Origin: Anaspis maculata
Lineage: Eukaryota; Arthropoda; Insecta; Coleoptera; Scraptiidae
Reading direction: 5' to 3'
Assembly (NCBI GenBank): GCA_949128115.1
Contig: OX421964.1
Span: 17,260,892-17,324,891 of the forward strand
DNA length: 64,000 bases
The position numbers and the translations under genes are program-made. The notes under the pieces are model-generated. The model made no database searches. It was not told the DNA's origin and worked only from the letters and a program-made list of their open reading frames with translations. Shown one piece after another: positions 1 through 10,332 of the stretch; positions within the stretch are counted from its first letter, which is position 1, and every line of letters starts with the position of its first letter.

Positions 1-1442
1 GCCTGTAGGTGTGTGTGTATTGTTTGATGGTGGACTCCGAGATTGACGACATCATAGTATTGGCAGCGGGTGCAGAAATGCCCCTGGTAATGAAACTTTG
101 CCTGATAGCTTCACGGCCACCAGGGTAAGCCCCTTGTGAAAGGGGTGCAATAAGCTGAAAGAGGATGATAGAAGATTACGGTTTGGTGGAAAAAATACCG
201 GTTCTGCTACTCTGTATTTAGAGAGTAGTGAATACCAGGGCTGCGCTGGCCAATCTGGTACCAAGACTATGCCCTCTGCCTTGTCCTGTATGATTTTTAG
301 AATGACTTTGAGTACCAGACAAAAAGGCGGGAAGGCGTAAAATTTTAGCTACTCCCAATTTAGAGTGAAGGCATCTACTGCAACAGATCCAGGATCCTTC
401 CGCCAGGAAACGTGCACAGGACATTTCGCGTTGATATTAGATGCGAAAAGGTCTACTTGAGGCACGCCCAGCCTTTTCTTTCATAATTTCAAAGGCTTCA
501 CTGGATAAACCCATTCGGTTTCCTTTTCAATTATCCGAGATTCCTCATCAGCCTGGTAGTTCTCTTTTGTGTTCACATAAGAAGCAAACAGCCAAATGTT
601 TCGGTTTTGACACCATTGTCAAATGGTTCTGGCAAGGAGATCTAGTTTCGGAAACCGAATGCTACCCATCCGGTTGACGTATGATATTGCTGTGTTATTG
701 TCAACGCGGACGAGAATACTACGGTTGGAAATATTTGAAGCAAAGCATTTCAGACCGTTGAAAATGGCGAGTAGTTCGAGATAATCTATGTGATTTTTCT
801 TATCAAGACTAGACCAAAATCCGTGAGTTTTTTGGCCTTGGGAACAAGCACCCCACCCTGTGAGAGAGCTATCCGTGTAAATTTCGACGGAATAATCGCT
901 TTTCTTTATAACATTGTAGGCGGTTGAGATGTTCTGCTCCCACCAAAGTAAGTCCTTCCGAGAGTTGAAGGAAAGTGTCAGAAAGGCATCATAATTATCA
1001 TTGTGTTCAAGTAGGGCCACATATTTGTCCCTTTCAAGATTCCTGTGAATTTTGCTAAATCACAAATTTTGCATCTTGGCTGTCAAACCGCGTGCTAGTT
1101 TTCTAATGTGAAGCTTTTTTTCATCTGGGAGAATAATTTTCAGCTTTTGGCTGTCGTCAATGAATCCCAGAAACTTTTGTTTGTGGGAGGCTCTTGTATC
1201 TTGTATCAGACGGCTTTTTTCGAAATTTATTATAAATCCGAGGGACTCGAGTGTTTTCATAGTGATCCTGACACTTTTTTGGCACTCCTCGTAAGAATCA
1301 GCGAGGATCAAAAAAATCGTCGAGATAATTGACACAGATTACGCCCTGAAGGCGTATTTTTTCTAGGACCGGCCTCAATATTTTTGTAAAAAAATAGGAA
1401 GCGACTGACAGGCCAAAGGGTAAAGGAGTAAATTCATAGATA
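1..1442 (-). pseudogene. DIRS-like retroelement pol, RT C-terminal part and RNase H (decayed)
   Basis: Read on the minus strand, 1430-1060 encodes the end of a reverse transcriptase palm (LPFGLSVAS, then NYLDD-type and ILADSYEEC segments), and 1020-619 encodes an RNase H domain with the TDSSLTGWGA motif and a following LELLAIFNGLK helix, as in DIRS-type elements. Reading on toward position 1 gives the PQVDLFASNINAKCP and VPDWPAQPWYSLL segments that follow RNase H in this group. Stops and frameshifts separate the blocks, so it is dead. The window edge cuts it. Its N-terminal RT half lies at 13278-14000 on the same strand; the two halves were separated by an 11.8-kb insertion. No tyrosine recombinase is visible in the window, so DIRS is assigned from RT/RNase H motifs only. 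Confidence 0.8.
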
Positions 1443-1509
1443 GATAAATTAAATATATTATATTATTATTATTCGTCTCCTGGAGTCTCTTACTAAATTA
1501 TGTAACTTC

Positions 1510-2962
1510 ATGTTGTCAGGATCAGTAAACACAAGTATTTTGGAGTTCCTGTACGGCGCCTCCCTTTGTGCCCTTCACAAGAAAGACGGAGGTCTTCGCC
1601 CAATTGCAGTCGGTAACACGATTCGACGTCTTGTTGGCAAGCTTTGCTGTACAATCTCAAGACAAGCTGTATCTGAATACTTCAAACCGAAACAGATGGG
1701 TTTAGCAATACGAAACGGAAGTGAGGCAGCAATTCATGCAACAAGATCCTATATGTTTAAAAACAAAAAAGAAAACAAAATTCTCATCAAAATCGATTTG
1801 AAAAACGCCTTCAATTGCGTTGAACGAGACTCAATGCTCACAGCAGTTAACAACATTGTTCCGGAACTACTACCCTACCTTTCACAATGTTATTCCTCCG
1901 CCTCACTTCTATTTTTTGGCGAAAATATTATAAAATCTCAAGTTGGAGCACAGCAAGGAGACCCATTGGGACCTCTAATTTTCAGTCTGACCATACACCC
2001 TGTGATCAAAAAATTATTATCTGAACTAAACGTCTGGTATTTGGATGATGGCACACTGGGCGGCAACCCAGAGTTGGTTTTGGGAGATTTAAAGCTTTTG
2101 GTAGAAGAATTTAAATCAATTGGCCTAGACTTCAACCCAGCAAAATGCGAACTTCTTTTCTTATCAGAGAAGAGCATTGAAGTTTGAGAGAAGTTTGGGA
2201 AAGTCCTACCAGGGATTAAAGTAATCCAGAAAAATGAGTTTTCGTTGCTGGGAGCTCCAATTTCTCTCGAAGGAACAGCCACATTTTTGGAGAATAAGTT
2301 GATAGAAATGAATAGAATTTCCAATCTTTTGCCTAGCCTGCATTCTCACGTTGCTCTTGTTCTTTTAAAATATTGTTTCGGTATGCCTAAATTAACTTAT
2401 CTTTCCAGAACGACACCAACATGGTTATTTCGAGATCAGATCCTAGAGATTGATAGTGCAATTAAAAACACATTGGAAAGTATTTTGAATGTAAAATTAG
2501 ATAGTGTGCAATGGTCTCAAGCTTCTCTACCTATAAAATTCGGTGGTCTTGGTATACGTTGTGTTTCTGCAGTTGGTCTGCCAGCATTTCTGGCTTCATC
2601 TTTTGGCGTCTCAGATTTTGTCTCTTCCATATTACCCATAAATAGTGACATTTCTGAGATATGCCATTTAGATGAGGCTATTACTGCTTGGAAGCTTCTT
2701 TGTTCTGAAGAAACTCTGCCTAAGCATAAAGGATGTCAAAAAAGCTGGGACGTAGCATCAATAAAACACTTTCTTGACGCTTTTATTGCTTCAGCCCCGT
2801 TACTCGAATTGGCCAGAATACATGCAGTGTCCGCACAAGAGTCCGGCCATTGGCTTCATGTTATCCCATCTCCTAATACAGAAACTCTTCTTGACAACTC
2901 ATGTCTACGGGTCGCTGCTGCTCTTCGATTGGGCTGCGACATTTGTCAAGAACATATCTGTC
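1510..2962 (+). pseudogene. Non-LTR reverse transcriptase, N-terminal piece
   Basis: One reading frame runs from 1510 to the Polinton insertion with a single TGA at 2185-2187. It shows the RT fingers segment KKDGGLRPIAVGNTIRRL, the palm motif IDLKNAFNCV, GAQQGDPLGPLIF, and the catalytic box as YLDDG (a variant of YADD/FADD). The thumb region (ARIHAVSAQESGHWLHVIPS) and the start of a C-terminal CCHC motif (CDICQEHIC) follow. The family is the one with GNTxRRL...QxG...EAAxHAxR signatures, widespread in invertebrates. No N-terminal domain is present, consistent with 5' truncation. The continuation is at 12620. Confidence 0.85.
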
Positions 2963-4890
2963 AGTAGATAGAGAAGAGGGCGACTGAATCAAGTCTCATT
3001 ACTTGTAATTACAGAGGATGTAATTACGACGTCGGTAATTAGACCGGTCCTACCGCTCTACAGTACACTCTTTAGGGTACGACGCCGGGTGCTATAGAGA
3101 CGTGATATGGGTGAGGATCCTGAAACCGAGCTCATTAATTATTGAGGTAATTACTAGAGAGGTAATAACACCGCGAGAGTATGTGCATACCAGCTTTACC
3201 GGTGCGGGCTTGGACCCGCGGTTTACCTCGACCGTCGCTTTAGTCCTCCTCCTCTTCATGCCTACCGCTGCAGGTGCAAAGCAGAACAGTGGCAGGTGCA
3301 TGTGCCATCGTGTCTTCTCAGTCGAACCTCCTCCGACACCGTTTGCGCTATATTGGTAAGAGCGAGATGAAGCGCTGCCATCCTCTTAACACAGCTCGAC
3401 CAAGCGCACAGCGGTAGGTCTTCTCCTCTCGCGCTCGGTATTACCTGCTCCGCATGACCCAAAACCGCCGGATCGTGTTTAGAGAGAGAGCTATTTCGCT
3501 CCCACATCTCTGTCTATCATCCTATGCAGTGGTGGCCCGGCCAAACGCAGAGGTTTGAGAGAGAACCGTGTGCTGTGCTCTTACTTACCTACAGAGAGGC
3601 GCACAACGTTTTAAAAAAATTAGATGAGCTACCTAATTTTTCTGAGATGAGGTACCTAATTTTTCTATTTGCTCGCGCTTCGGTGTACGGTTTCATTTAT
3701 CGACGCTCACAACATGGGAACGAAGGGATGCACGGCGCTTTAAAAAAATCAATGAGAGGAGGTACCTAATTTTTCCATATGACCGCTACGTCGCAATGTT
3801 TTAATCATAGCAAGGAGGGAGAATATGAAATAGATATGGAAGCAGAGGTGAGGCGCACAGCGTTTTAAAAAAATTAGATGAGGTACCTAATTTTTCTGAG
3901 ATGAGATATCTAATTTTTCTATATGCTCGCTACGTCGGAATGTATTAACCAAAACAAGTCGATATGCTCTGGACAGATGAACCGATACATAGCTAACTGT
4001 TGTACTAATCATCATGATGTTTTTGATGGTAGGGGGTAATAGATACCTCGGTACATCATCTAGCTGTGTTTTAACGGCCATTTTTACCTTCGTCACAATT
4101 CAAAAATTCAAATATTCAAATCCGGTATTGGTATGATATCCCCTGCCAGAGGGTGGAGGGTAGGGAGCGGCGGGTGGTAAACCGGGATTGTTCGATGAGG
4201 TGAGCGAAACTGCAGGTTAGATATAGCTCGTCTATGGATTGTAAACCGGCGAATTAAGGGCTTTTTCTCGCGAGAAGACCTAAGCGCCGCATGTGACAAA
4301 GCGCGCTATATCGGCTCCATCCCTGTCTATCATCCCACAGCGACATGGATATATTTGAGGCCTGTTAGATGCATAAGGTGAGGTTTCCGACCGAGGGTCT
4401 GCAGGTATAAAGTGCTATTATCATACAAAACCGATAGGTACCTGTTCTTTAAAAAATTCATGCTCTCAAAGCTCGGGGTATATTATAGAATTATGTGCCA
4501 TCATAGTTTCGAGGAAAATGGTGATATGATGGTGGTGTATGGAGATAATTCTACGAGCACTTTGGAAAAACCATTTAGCAACACAACGAGACGGCTTCTA
4601 TACCACTTTCTAAAGCATGGGGAAGCAGTGCCACTTGAATGAAAACTACGAGTGCACTCGCTTTTTTTTTTATAAACCCAGCTGTGAATGAGCATAATGA
4701 GCACCGTTTACCTGGGATCGCATGGTTTAGCTGTAAAGATGTTGTGGGGTATGAGACAGTTCGGCATGCGTTAATTAGCAGTAGCCGTTGAAAAAAACCA
4801 GGCAATCATTTTTTCAAGAGTTTTATTCAAAAATTAATACATGTCTTCAGTCGTTCATAATCCGATAATACATCGTCGTAGTGTAGTTCG
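2963..4890 (+). repeat. Polinton left terminal inverted repeat
   Basis: About 1.93 kb that matches 10333-12613 in reverse complement. The pairing is close to exact over the outer 150 bases and remains recognisable to GTGTAGTTCG at 4881-4890. It contains several copies of a module with AATTAGGTACCTCATC and its complement (3600-3920), and a 76-aa ORF. The innermost 64 bases contain the 3' end of the 219-aa gene. Confidence 0.9.
4412..4642 (+). CDS. Small ORF in the Polinton inverted repeat (76 aa, uncharacterised)
   Basis: A 76-codon ATG frame inside the left inverted repeat. The last 60 residues (from MLSKLGVYYRIMCHHSFEEN to the end GEAVPLE) are identical to a frame in the right repeat at 10763-10581. 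The right copy has a stop just upstream, so only the shorter 60-aa version is shared. No domain is recognised. Identity may reflect recent duplication or gene conversion between the repeats and not selection, so coding status is uncertain. Confidence 0.3.
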   Translation: MLLSYKTDRYLFFKKFMLSKLGVYYRIMCHHSFEENGDMMVVYGDNSTSTLEKPFSNTTRRLLYHFLKHGEAVPLE

Positions 4891-5486
4891 AGGAACTCTA
4901 GCATGCATGAAACTTTTTCATTAGATTTGAAACCAGCCAAAATCTGTTTGAGAACTTTATACATAGAAACGTTCGAGTTCGATACATCGCTCGTTATTTT
5001 AAAGGAGCTTGATAATAAATCAGTATAAAATTTTTTGAAATTCATTGATTCTAGAGCCTCTAATCTATAGCTAATGATATCTCTCATTCGTGCAATTTGT
5101 TGTAGAAAATTTTCATGCAGATAGACGGTCTGGGCCCTGCTATGTAGATGTCCGATGCCTGCAGATGAACCCAATTTTAGAGTATAGTTCTCGAAAATTT
5201 TCATATCACCATTCGGAACGTTCGAAGTTGATGCAGTCGAAGAGGGCAAGAGCTCTATTAATTCACTCCATTCCCGCATGGTGAAAGATATTCGGCTCGA
5301 ATTTGCATGCGATATGATGATGATTGCTGGTGAGAGTCCTCTGGCGATGCTAAGCCCAACTCGTATCCTTGCAGCTGATCCGTTCAGAGTTGTTTGATAT
5401 AGTAATTCGGTCTCTTGAACGATGGCTTCGTCATAATACCGTAACATTTTTTCGATAGACTGCCAGGGGCTGAACAAGGTGGGCAT
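4827..5486 (-). CDS. Polinton-associated 219-aa protein, possibly PC4-like
   Basis: An ATG-initiated frame (start MPTLFSPWQSIEKMLRYYDE) ending with TAA/TGA-type stop followed by an AATAAA signal near 4813-4819. Residues about 35-80 form a beta-rich stretch followed by RISFTMREWSELIELL, which resembles the strand-helix pattern of PC4-type single-stranded DNA binding proteins (ISLTxEQWxxLxxLL). That resemblance is from memory of the fold and is weak. The C-terminal half is helical with no recognised motif. It reads toward the left end of the element, and its last 20 codons lie within the inverted repeat. It is the only apparently intact gene besides the HTH gene, so it may be useful to element maintenance, but the function is unknown. 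Confidence 0.55.
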   Translation of the reverse strand: MPTLFSPWQSIEKMLRYYDEAIVQETELLYQTTLNGSAARIRVGLSIARGLSPAIIIISHANSSRISFTMREWSELIELLPSSTASTSNVPNGDMKIFENYTLKLGSSAGIGHLHSRAQTVYLHENFLQQIARMRDIISYRLEALESMNFKKFYTDLLSSSFKITSDVSNSNVSMYKVLKQILAGFKSNEKVSCMLEFLELHYDDVLSDYERLKTCINF

Positions 5487-5564
5487 CTCTCTTTGTTTGA
5501 CGTTGGTGCTGGCGATGCTATGAAGATGTTTACGATGCTTATAATGCTAGCTGCTTATCTCGAT

Positions 5565-5835
5565 ATGCCGGTGATGATCCTTACGTTGATATGACGATAG
5601 AGGTGATGATGCTTGCGATGATATGACGATAGCGAGGGTGATGAATATGATAATATGACGTTGTTTTATGATGAAATGACGTTAGCGGTGATGATGCTTG
5701 TGATGATATGGCGATAGCGGTGATGATCCTTACGTTGATATGACGATAGAGATGATGATGCTTGCGATGATATGACGATAACAGTGATGATGGTTTATGA
5801 TGATATGGAGTTGCTGGTGATGATATCACGTTGTT
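5565..5835. repeat. GATGAT-rich minisatellite
   Basis: Degenerate tandem units of about 30 bases built on GATGATGCTTGCGATGATAT plus GACGATAG. It lies just upstream (on the minus strand) of the 219-aa gene start. The apparent reading frames over it are low-complexity (His/Ser/Ile) and are not genes. Confidence 0.8.
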
Positions 5836-5968
5836 GGTGATGATGGCTACGTTGCTTATGGCGATAGCGCCGATGGAGTTTATGACGGCTGTGATCGGGA
5901 CGTTTTTGCTCCAGACACCTTATTTCACCGGCTCTCTGACGTTAAGTGTGATCGACGAGGTTGTTGGT

Positions 5969-6265
5969 TCAAACAACGTCTGCTCTCGCAATCCACCCTC
6001 GATCGGGCATGCCCAAATATTTAACGTAAAGCCTCGAACCGGTTTTTTTCAAAACTTTTTCCACCAGATAGATCTCGGGATGTTTAGTTTTCTGTAGTTC
6101 TCGTTCGTAAAAACATCCCATGATCGGCGAACCCTTTAGATCTTCAATAAGATATGTAGGTGGATTGCTGTTCGGTTTCACTTGTCTGATGCGAAACAGC
6201 TCCGTCGTCCAGTTGGGGGTATAACCTTTTTCAAAAAGTACTTTGTATTTACCCAGACGCGCTAG
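5969..6265 (-). pseudogene. Polinton integrase C-terminal chromodomain remnant
   Basis: On the minus strand the frame shows GYTPNWTTELFRI, then PPTYLIEDLKGSPIMGCFYE and LVEKVLKKTGSRLYVKYLGM, ending RGWIARADVV and a stop. This is the C-terminal extension and chromodomain-like module characteristic of Polinton c-integrases, which bind chromatin and insert the element with 6-bp staggered cuts. The zinc finger and RNase-H-fold catalytic core that should precede it are missing; a tandem repeat region starts instead. It therefore cannot integrate DNA. Confidence 0.85.
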
Positions 6266-6281
6266 CAGCCCATGCCGACTC

Positions 6282-6995
6282 GGCGCTTAAATGATTCTAT
6301 TAATCTATCCATCTATAATATGCCTCATTAGATCAGCCGGCTGAACCATGCCTAATTCCACATGGTCGTCGGTTAAAACATCACGAGCTGATTATGGCAT
6401 GACGAGCTGCCAGTTAAATCATGACGTCACTGTTGACAGCTCATGCCGACTTATGGCATGACGCGCTGGTGGTTAAAGCATGACGTCACTGTTGACAGCT
6501 CATGCCGACTTTTGGCATGACGCGGTGGTGGTTAAAGCATGACGTCACTGTTGACAGCTCATGCCGACTTATGGCATGACGCGGTGGTGGTTAAAGCATG
6601 ACGTCACTGTTGACAGCTCATGCCGACTTATGGCATGACGCGGTGGTGGTTAAAGCATGACGTCACTGTTGACAGCTCATGCCGACTTATGGCATGACGC
6701 GGTGGTGGTTAAAGCATGACGTCACTGTTGACAGCTCATGCCGACTTATGGCATGACGCGCTGGTGGTTAAAGCATGACGTCACTGTTGACAGCTCATGC
6801 CGACCCGATGCTTAAATGATTCTATTAATCTATCCATCTATAATATACCTCAATAGATCATCCAGCTGAACCTTGCCTAATTCCGCATGGTCGTCGGTTA
6901 AAACATCACGAGCTGATTATGGCATGACGAGCTGTTGGGTAAGGCATGACGTCATTGCTAGCAGCCCATGCCGACCCGACGCTTAAAACGTGATG
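6282..6995. repeat. 59-bp tandem array carrying TGACGTCA motifs
   Basis: Copies starting at 6421, 6480, 6539, 6598, 6657, 6716 and 6775 repeat at exactly 59 bases. Each has CATGACGTCACTG, a perfect cAMP-response-element palindrome, followed by a CATGCCGAC...GGCATGACGCG stem. The array is flanked by a direct duplication of about 130 bases (from CTTAAATGATTCTATTAATC at about 6289 and about 6812). It lies 400-800 bases upstream of the HTH gene start. Confidence 0.9.
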
Positions 6996-7166
6996 ATCTA
7001 GGTGATATGGCATGACGAGTGATGGTTAATGCACAGCGCTTTGACTCTCAGACCATGCCGTCTCTACGGATAAAACATGTCGACTAGTGCTGCTGGCACA
7101 TGTCAAATTATCTAGCAGAGCATGCCGACTTGTTATGGTTGAAACATTGCACCATAGCGGTTATAG

Positions 7167-7176
7167 CTATAAAACC
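7167..7176 (+). promoter_or_regulatory. Candidate TATA box of the HTH gene
   Basis: GCTATAAAAC lies about 85 bases upstream of the first in-frame ATG of the HTH gene. The TATAAAA core is the only good one in the 200 bases upstream. Prediction from sequence only. Confidence 0.4.
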
Positions 7177-7251
7177 TCGAACACCTCCGATTAATAGCCA
7201 GTCGCGAGCGATCTTTGTTCAGTGAATGAAGCTGCTGATCCTGAAAGAAAC

Positions 7252-8619
7252 ATGAGAAATCAAATTAGTTCTGAAACAATTCAAAAGGCTGTAGCCGAAG
7301 TCCGACGTGGTGGCTCGCGCAGAGCGATCGCTAGGTCATTATGTATTCCCGCATCTACACTGGGGCGGCTGTTGCGACGGGTTAAGAAAGTGAACGGCGT
7401 GTATGTCTATAATCCAAATATCGGGAATAGGAGAATCTTCTCAAAAGATGAGGAGTTGATGCTCGCTGATTATATCAAAGCAGCATCGAAAATGCCACAT
7501 GGCGTGACACGCAAGCACGTGTGTAAATTCGCTCTAGAACAGGCTAGGCTGCTAAACAAGAGCTATCCACAACGCTGGGATAAACAACAAGCAGCATCTT
7601 TTGATTGGTGCAGAGGATTCATGAAACGGCATCCAGACATTTCACTTAGAGGCTGCAGGGAACGCAATTTGCAGCAAGTGGTAGATCCTGACAAAGCGGC
7701 TGAGACCGTCTCTTGTAAAAATCTCGAGACTTTTGACGTCAGCTCGAATAATTCGACTATGGTTATGAAGTATCCAACCAAAGCTTCCTCGAATACGTCG
7801 CTACAGCTCCTAGCATCATCAGGGCCTCAACCGGGACCTTCGCCAGTGCTGTCATCATCAGCCAGCATGATATCGGAACCATCAGATGTGTATGATGACG
7901 AGGATGCAGATGGTTATGAAAGAGCAAATGAGGACTCCACTACCAAGTTCTCCGGTAATAAAGAAGATTTTCACAGCTCTCAGGTTGGGACGTCCAAAGC
8001 CTATAATTATGTTAGCGTGTTCAGACCACGTTTTTCATCGGGAGATCAAGTCAAATCACGTCTCGCTTCTAAATATGCGAACACTGCTAAATCCTCGGAG
8101 GACTCTGTCTTGAAAGCTGATAGTGACGATGTGTTATACGATAGCTCTGGTGATTTCAACGCTGCCAAAGAACTTTCTTCGAGTTCGCTTATCAATCCGC
8201 GTACGGGGTATAAAAATGCATATGAGCGCCGTTTTTCATCTGAGGACGAGGATCAAAACATGTGGTGTAAGAGCTTCAGTAATACAAAAGAAGTTTCTTC
8301 AAGGGCGCGACTTACACCGAGTGGCGGATATCAGAATGCGTACAAGCACTGTTTTTCATCTAAGGATGAAGATAAGAGGTGTTCGGGGAGCGACTTCGAG
8401 AACATTGATGATCGTGCGGGGAATGGCTCCTTTATGAATGATATGGGACGACGGCGATTTGCGAAGAGGTCCCTAGTAGGTGAATATTTCACTGACATAA
8501 ATGGCGTTATAGATCGATTAGTAACATTGAGTGCACAGCGGAACACCGGGGACGTCGGAGTCGTCCGAGAAATAGTATCGCTGGAAAAAATTCTCCGAGA
8601 TGCTGAAGTAATATACTAA
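7252..8619 (+). CDS. Pogo/CENP-B-type DNA-binding protein without transposase domain
   Basis: The open frame is clear from about 7198, but the first ATG is at 7252 (MRNQISSETIQ), giving 455 aa; a 10-codon extension would need GTG and is unlikely in an animal. Residues 1-50 form a psq-type helix-turn-helix (QKAVAEVRRGGSRRAIARSL, then IPASTLGRLLRRV). Residues about 70-145 form a CENP-B/Tc5 helix-turn-helix ending FDWCRGFMKRHPDISLRGCR. No DDE catalytic domain follows. The rest is acidic and Ser-rich, with three degenerate internal repeats (FRPRFSSGDQ, YERRFSSEDEDQ, YKHCFSSKDEDK), and ends in a charged helical segment (DINGVIDRLVTLSAQRN). This looks like a pogo-family DNA-binding module captured by the Polinton, perhaps a transcription factor. 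It could also be a host gene fragment carried along. Confidence 0.7.
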   Translation: MRNQISSETIQKAVAEVRRGGSRRAIARSLCIPASTLGRLLRRVKKVNGVYVYNPNIGNRRIFSKDEELMLADYIKAASKMPHGVTRKHVCKFALEQARLLNKSYPQRWDKQQAASFDWCRGFMKRHPDISLRGCRERNLQQVVDPDKAAETVSCKNLETFDVSSNNSTMVMKYPTKASSNTSLQLLASSGPQPGPSPVLSSSASMISEPSDVYDDEDADGYERANEDSTTKFSGNKEDFHSSQVGTSKAYNYVSVFRPRFSSGDQVKSRLASKYANTAKSSEDSVLKADSDDVLYDSSGDFNAAKELSSSSLINPRTGYKNAYERRFSSEDEDQNMWCKSFSNTKEVSSRARLTPSGGYQNAYKHCFSSKDEDKRCSGSDFENIDDRAGNGSFMNDMGRRRFAKRSLVGEYFTDINGVIDRLVTLSAQRNTGDVGVVREIVSLEKILRDAEVIY

Positions 8620-9545
8620 CATTTTTTTTTTGGATACCCTCATTAGCGTAAAAATGTCCATATTTTATTCACGATCGAATGGGACATTGATCGGAAATTT
8701 GTATCAACTAATACCTAATACCTACCTACCTACCTAGCCATTTAAAGATGTAGTGAATATTTCCGTGGAAATAAAGATATTGAACACTTTTGAATAGAGC
8801 ATATTTCTTTCACTGTCATAATCACCAATCCTATATGCCTGGTTGTGATGCCCATACTTGTCTCAATAGCGAATCATAAGGTGAGGGTTTGCGGAATGCC
8901 TGCCTCATGGACACATTCATATTTATCAAAAAAAAAAAAAAGAAAAGAAAAGAAAAAAGAATTCAGAGATGTCAAATAAATAGAGTGAGCTCGTGCGAAA
9001 GAATAGTCTCGACTGTAGAAACCCTCCAAAGCTCTTGTACTTTTTATCCCACCCAAATCAGTCCGGGCAGAGTCCAATTCCGGCTCTGTTAGAAGTCTAT
9101 AATCTCTCATTCAATATATAAAAATGGTGCATTCCTTGATGCTAGAACATGGTATGCAAGGTGAGACATCCTTTTTGGCTCCCTTTTACTTCTCCTGAGC
9201 CACATCAATTCGGATGATAGCCTTACCCACTTCGAAGGAACGCCTAGCGTATTCGGCAAGAGATATCAAAAATTTATATTTTTGCAATCACTGCGGCTAC
9301 TAGCTACTCTAGCATCATGCATTTTGCCGATTTTGGTGGTGCAATGAGTTGCTAGGGGGCAATTTCCCTGGTAACTCCCTGCACAAAAGAGGTGAATCAG
9401 CATCTAATTCGAGTTGTATATCAAGTCAGGGAGATATTAGAAATATAAATTTTTACATGGTTTGCGGAAAACTCTGAGCTTTCGAGTAAACTAGATAATA
9501 TCATCCTATCCAATTTTATTCAGAAAATCAAATAAAACAGATAAA
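8620..9545. other. Polinton interior without a recognised gene
   Basis: Begins with the 3' flank of the HTH gene (an AATAAA-like signal is present near 8768). An A-rich stretch lies at 8929-8960. I see no conserved motif in either strand; open frames over the A-rich stretch are low-complexity. Confidence 0.6.
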
Positions 9546-9769
9546 ACATGTTTCACCCTTTAGCTCATCGTCAAACCGGTAAATTATTCTCGGAAATGCC
9601 TGCAAATACCTTCAAACATGTGAATGAAAATTTCTATGCTCTTGCTAGTACGATGAAATCCATCGTGTTTAACACTTGGGGGGATATGGAAGATGCCGGT
9701 TCTCCGGTCATTTGGTTGGATTTTTTCCAACATTTCCATCTCAGATGGGGTTTTTTTCGAGTCGAACTT

Positions 9770-9808
9770 TGCGGTCGAGGATGGATTACGAGAGCAGATG
9801 TTGTTTGA
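9770..9808 (+). pseudogene. Second, inverted remnant of the Polinton integrase 3' end
   Basis: The plus strand encodes GRGWITRADVV and a stop, the same ending as the minus-strand integrase remnant at 5969. The following 30 bases also match the complement of about 5945-5970. Only the last dozen codons are shared; the 70 codons before (9548-9770) resemble nothing I know. The integrase tail is therefore present twice in opposite orientation within one element. Confidence 0.65.
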
Positions 9809-10332
9809 ACCGTCAACCTCATCGATCACGCTTATCATCATAATATTATTTAAAATTATCGTAGCGAGAATTAGGCAGCTTATTATACGCGATTTTCTCT
9901 TAAATTGATGCTTTCATATGTATATCATATTCTCTTCTCTCCGGATGTGGATATTTTAAAGCGAACTTGGGTATTAGGCAAATACTTATCACTCTATACT
10001 CTTCTATTTTCACGCAAGCATACTGGACTGAAAAAAATTATTCAGTGCTGACATTTTCCAACTCGTGGCACTATGGCATGCAAAAGAAAGAAGTAGCTTT
10101 CAATTAAGTTTCTACATAAATATTTACTGTATAATTAACTCCATTGATAAGTCTGAAAGAGCGGGCGCCCGAAGCTTCTCCTATAATACCTGCATATGGT
10201 CAGGACTAGGTAGCTACCTACATCAAAACAGGTGGTATGGCTGGGATTTTCTTCGCGAGCTCCGAGATTCTTCTACGGGCCTCATTGTGTCACGGCTCGA
10301 AATTGCTATGCCTTGTTCGACCCGGGGGTAAT
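9809..10332. other. Polinton interior between the second integrase remnant and the right repeat
   Basis: No recognised protein. An 88-codon open frame at 10065-10331 (+) has no motif and partly overlaps what corresponds to gene sequence near the inverted repeat; I do not call it. Confidence 0.5.

Noticed and set aside
6421..6833. CRISPR array
   Set aside because: Regular 59-bp period but no unique spacers; units are nearly identical throughout, in animal DNA.
7222..7251. GTG start for the HTH gene
   Set aside because: Animal genes rarely start at GTG; the ATG at 7252 is a better start.
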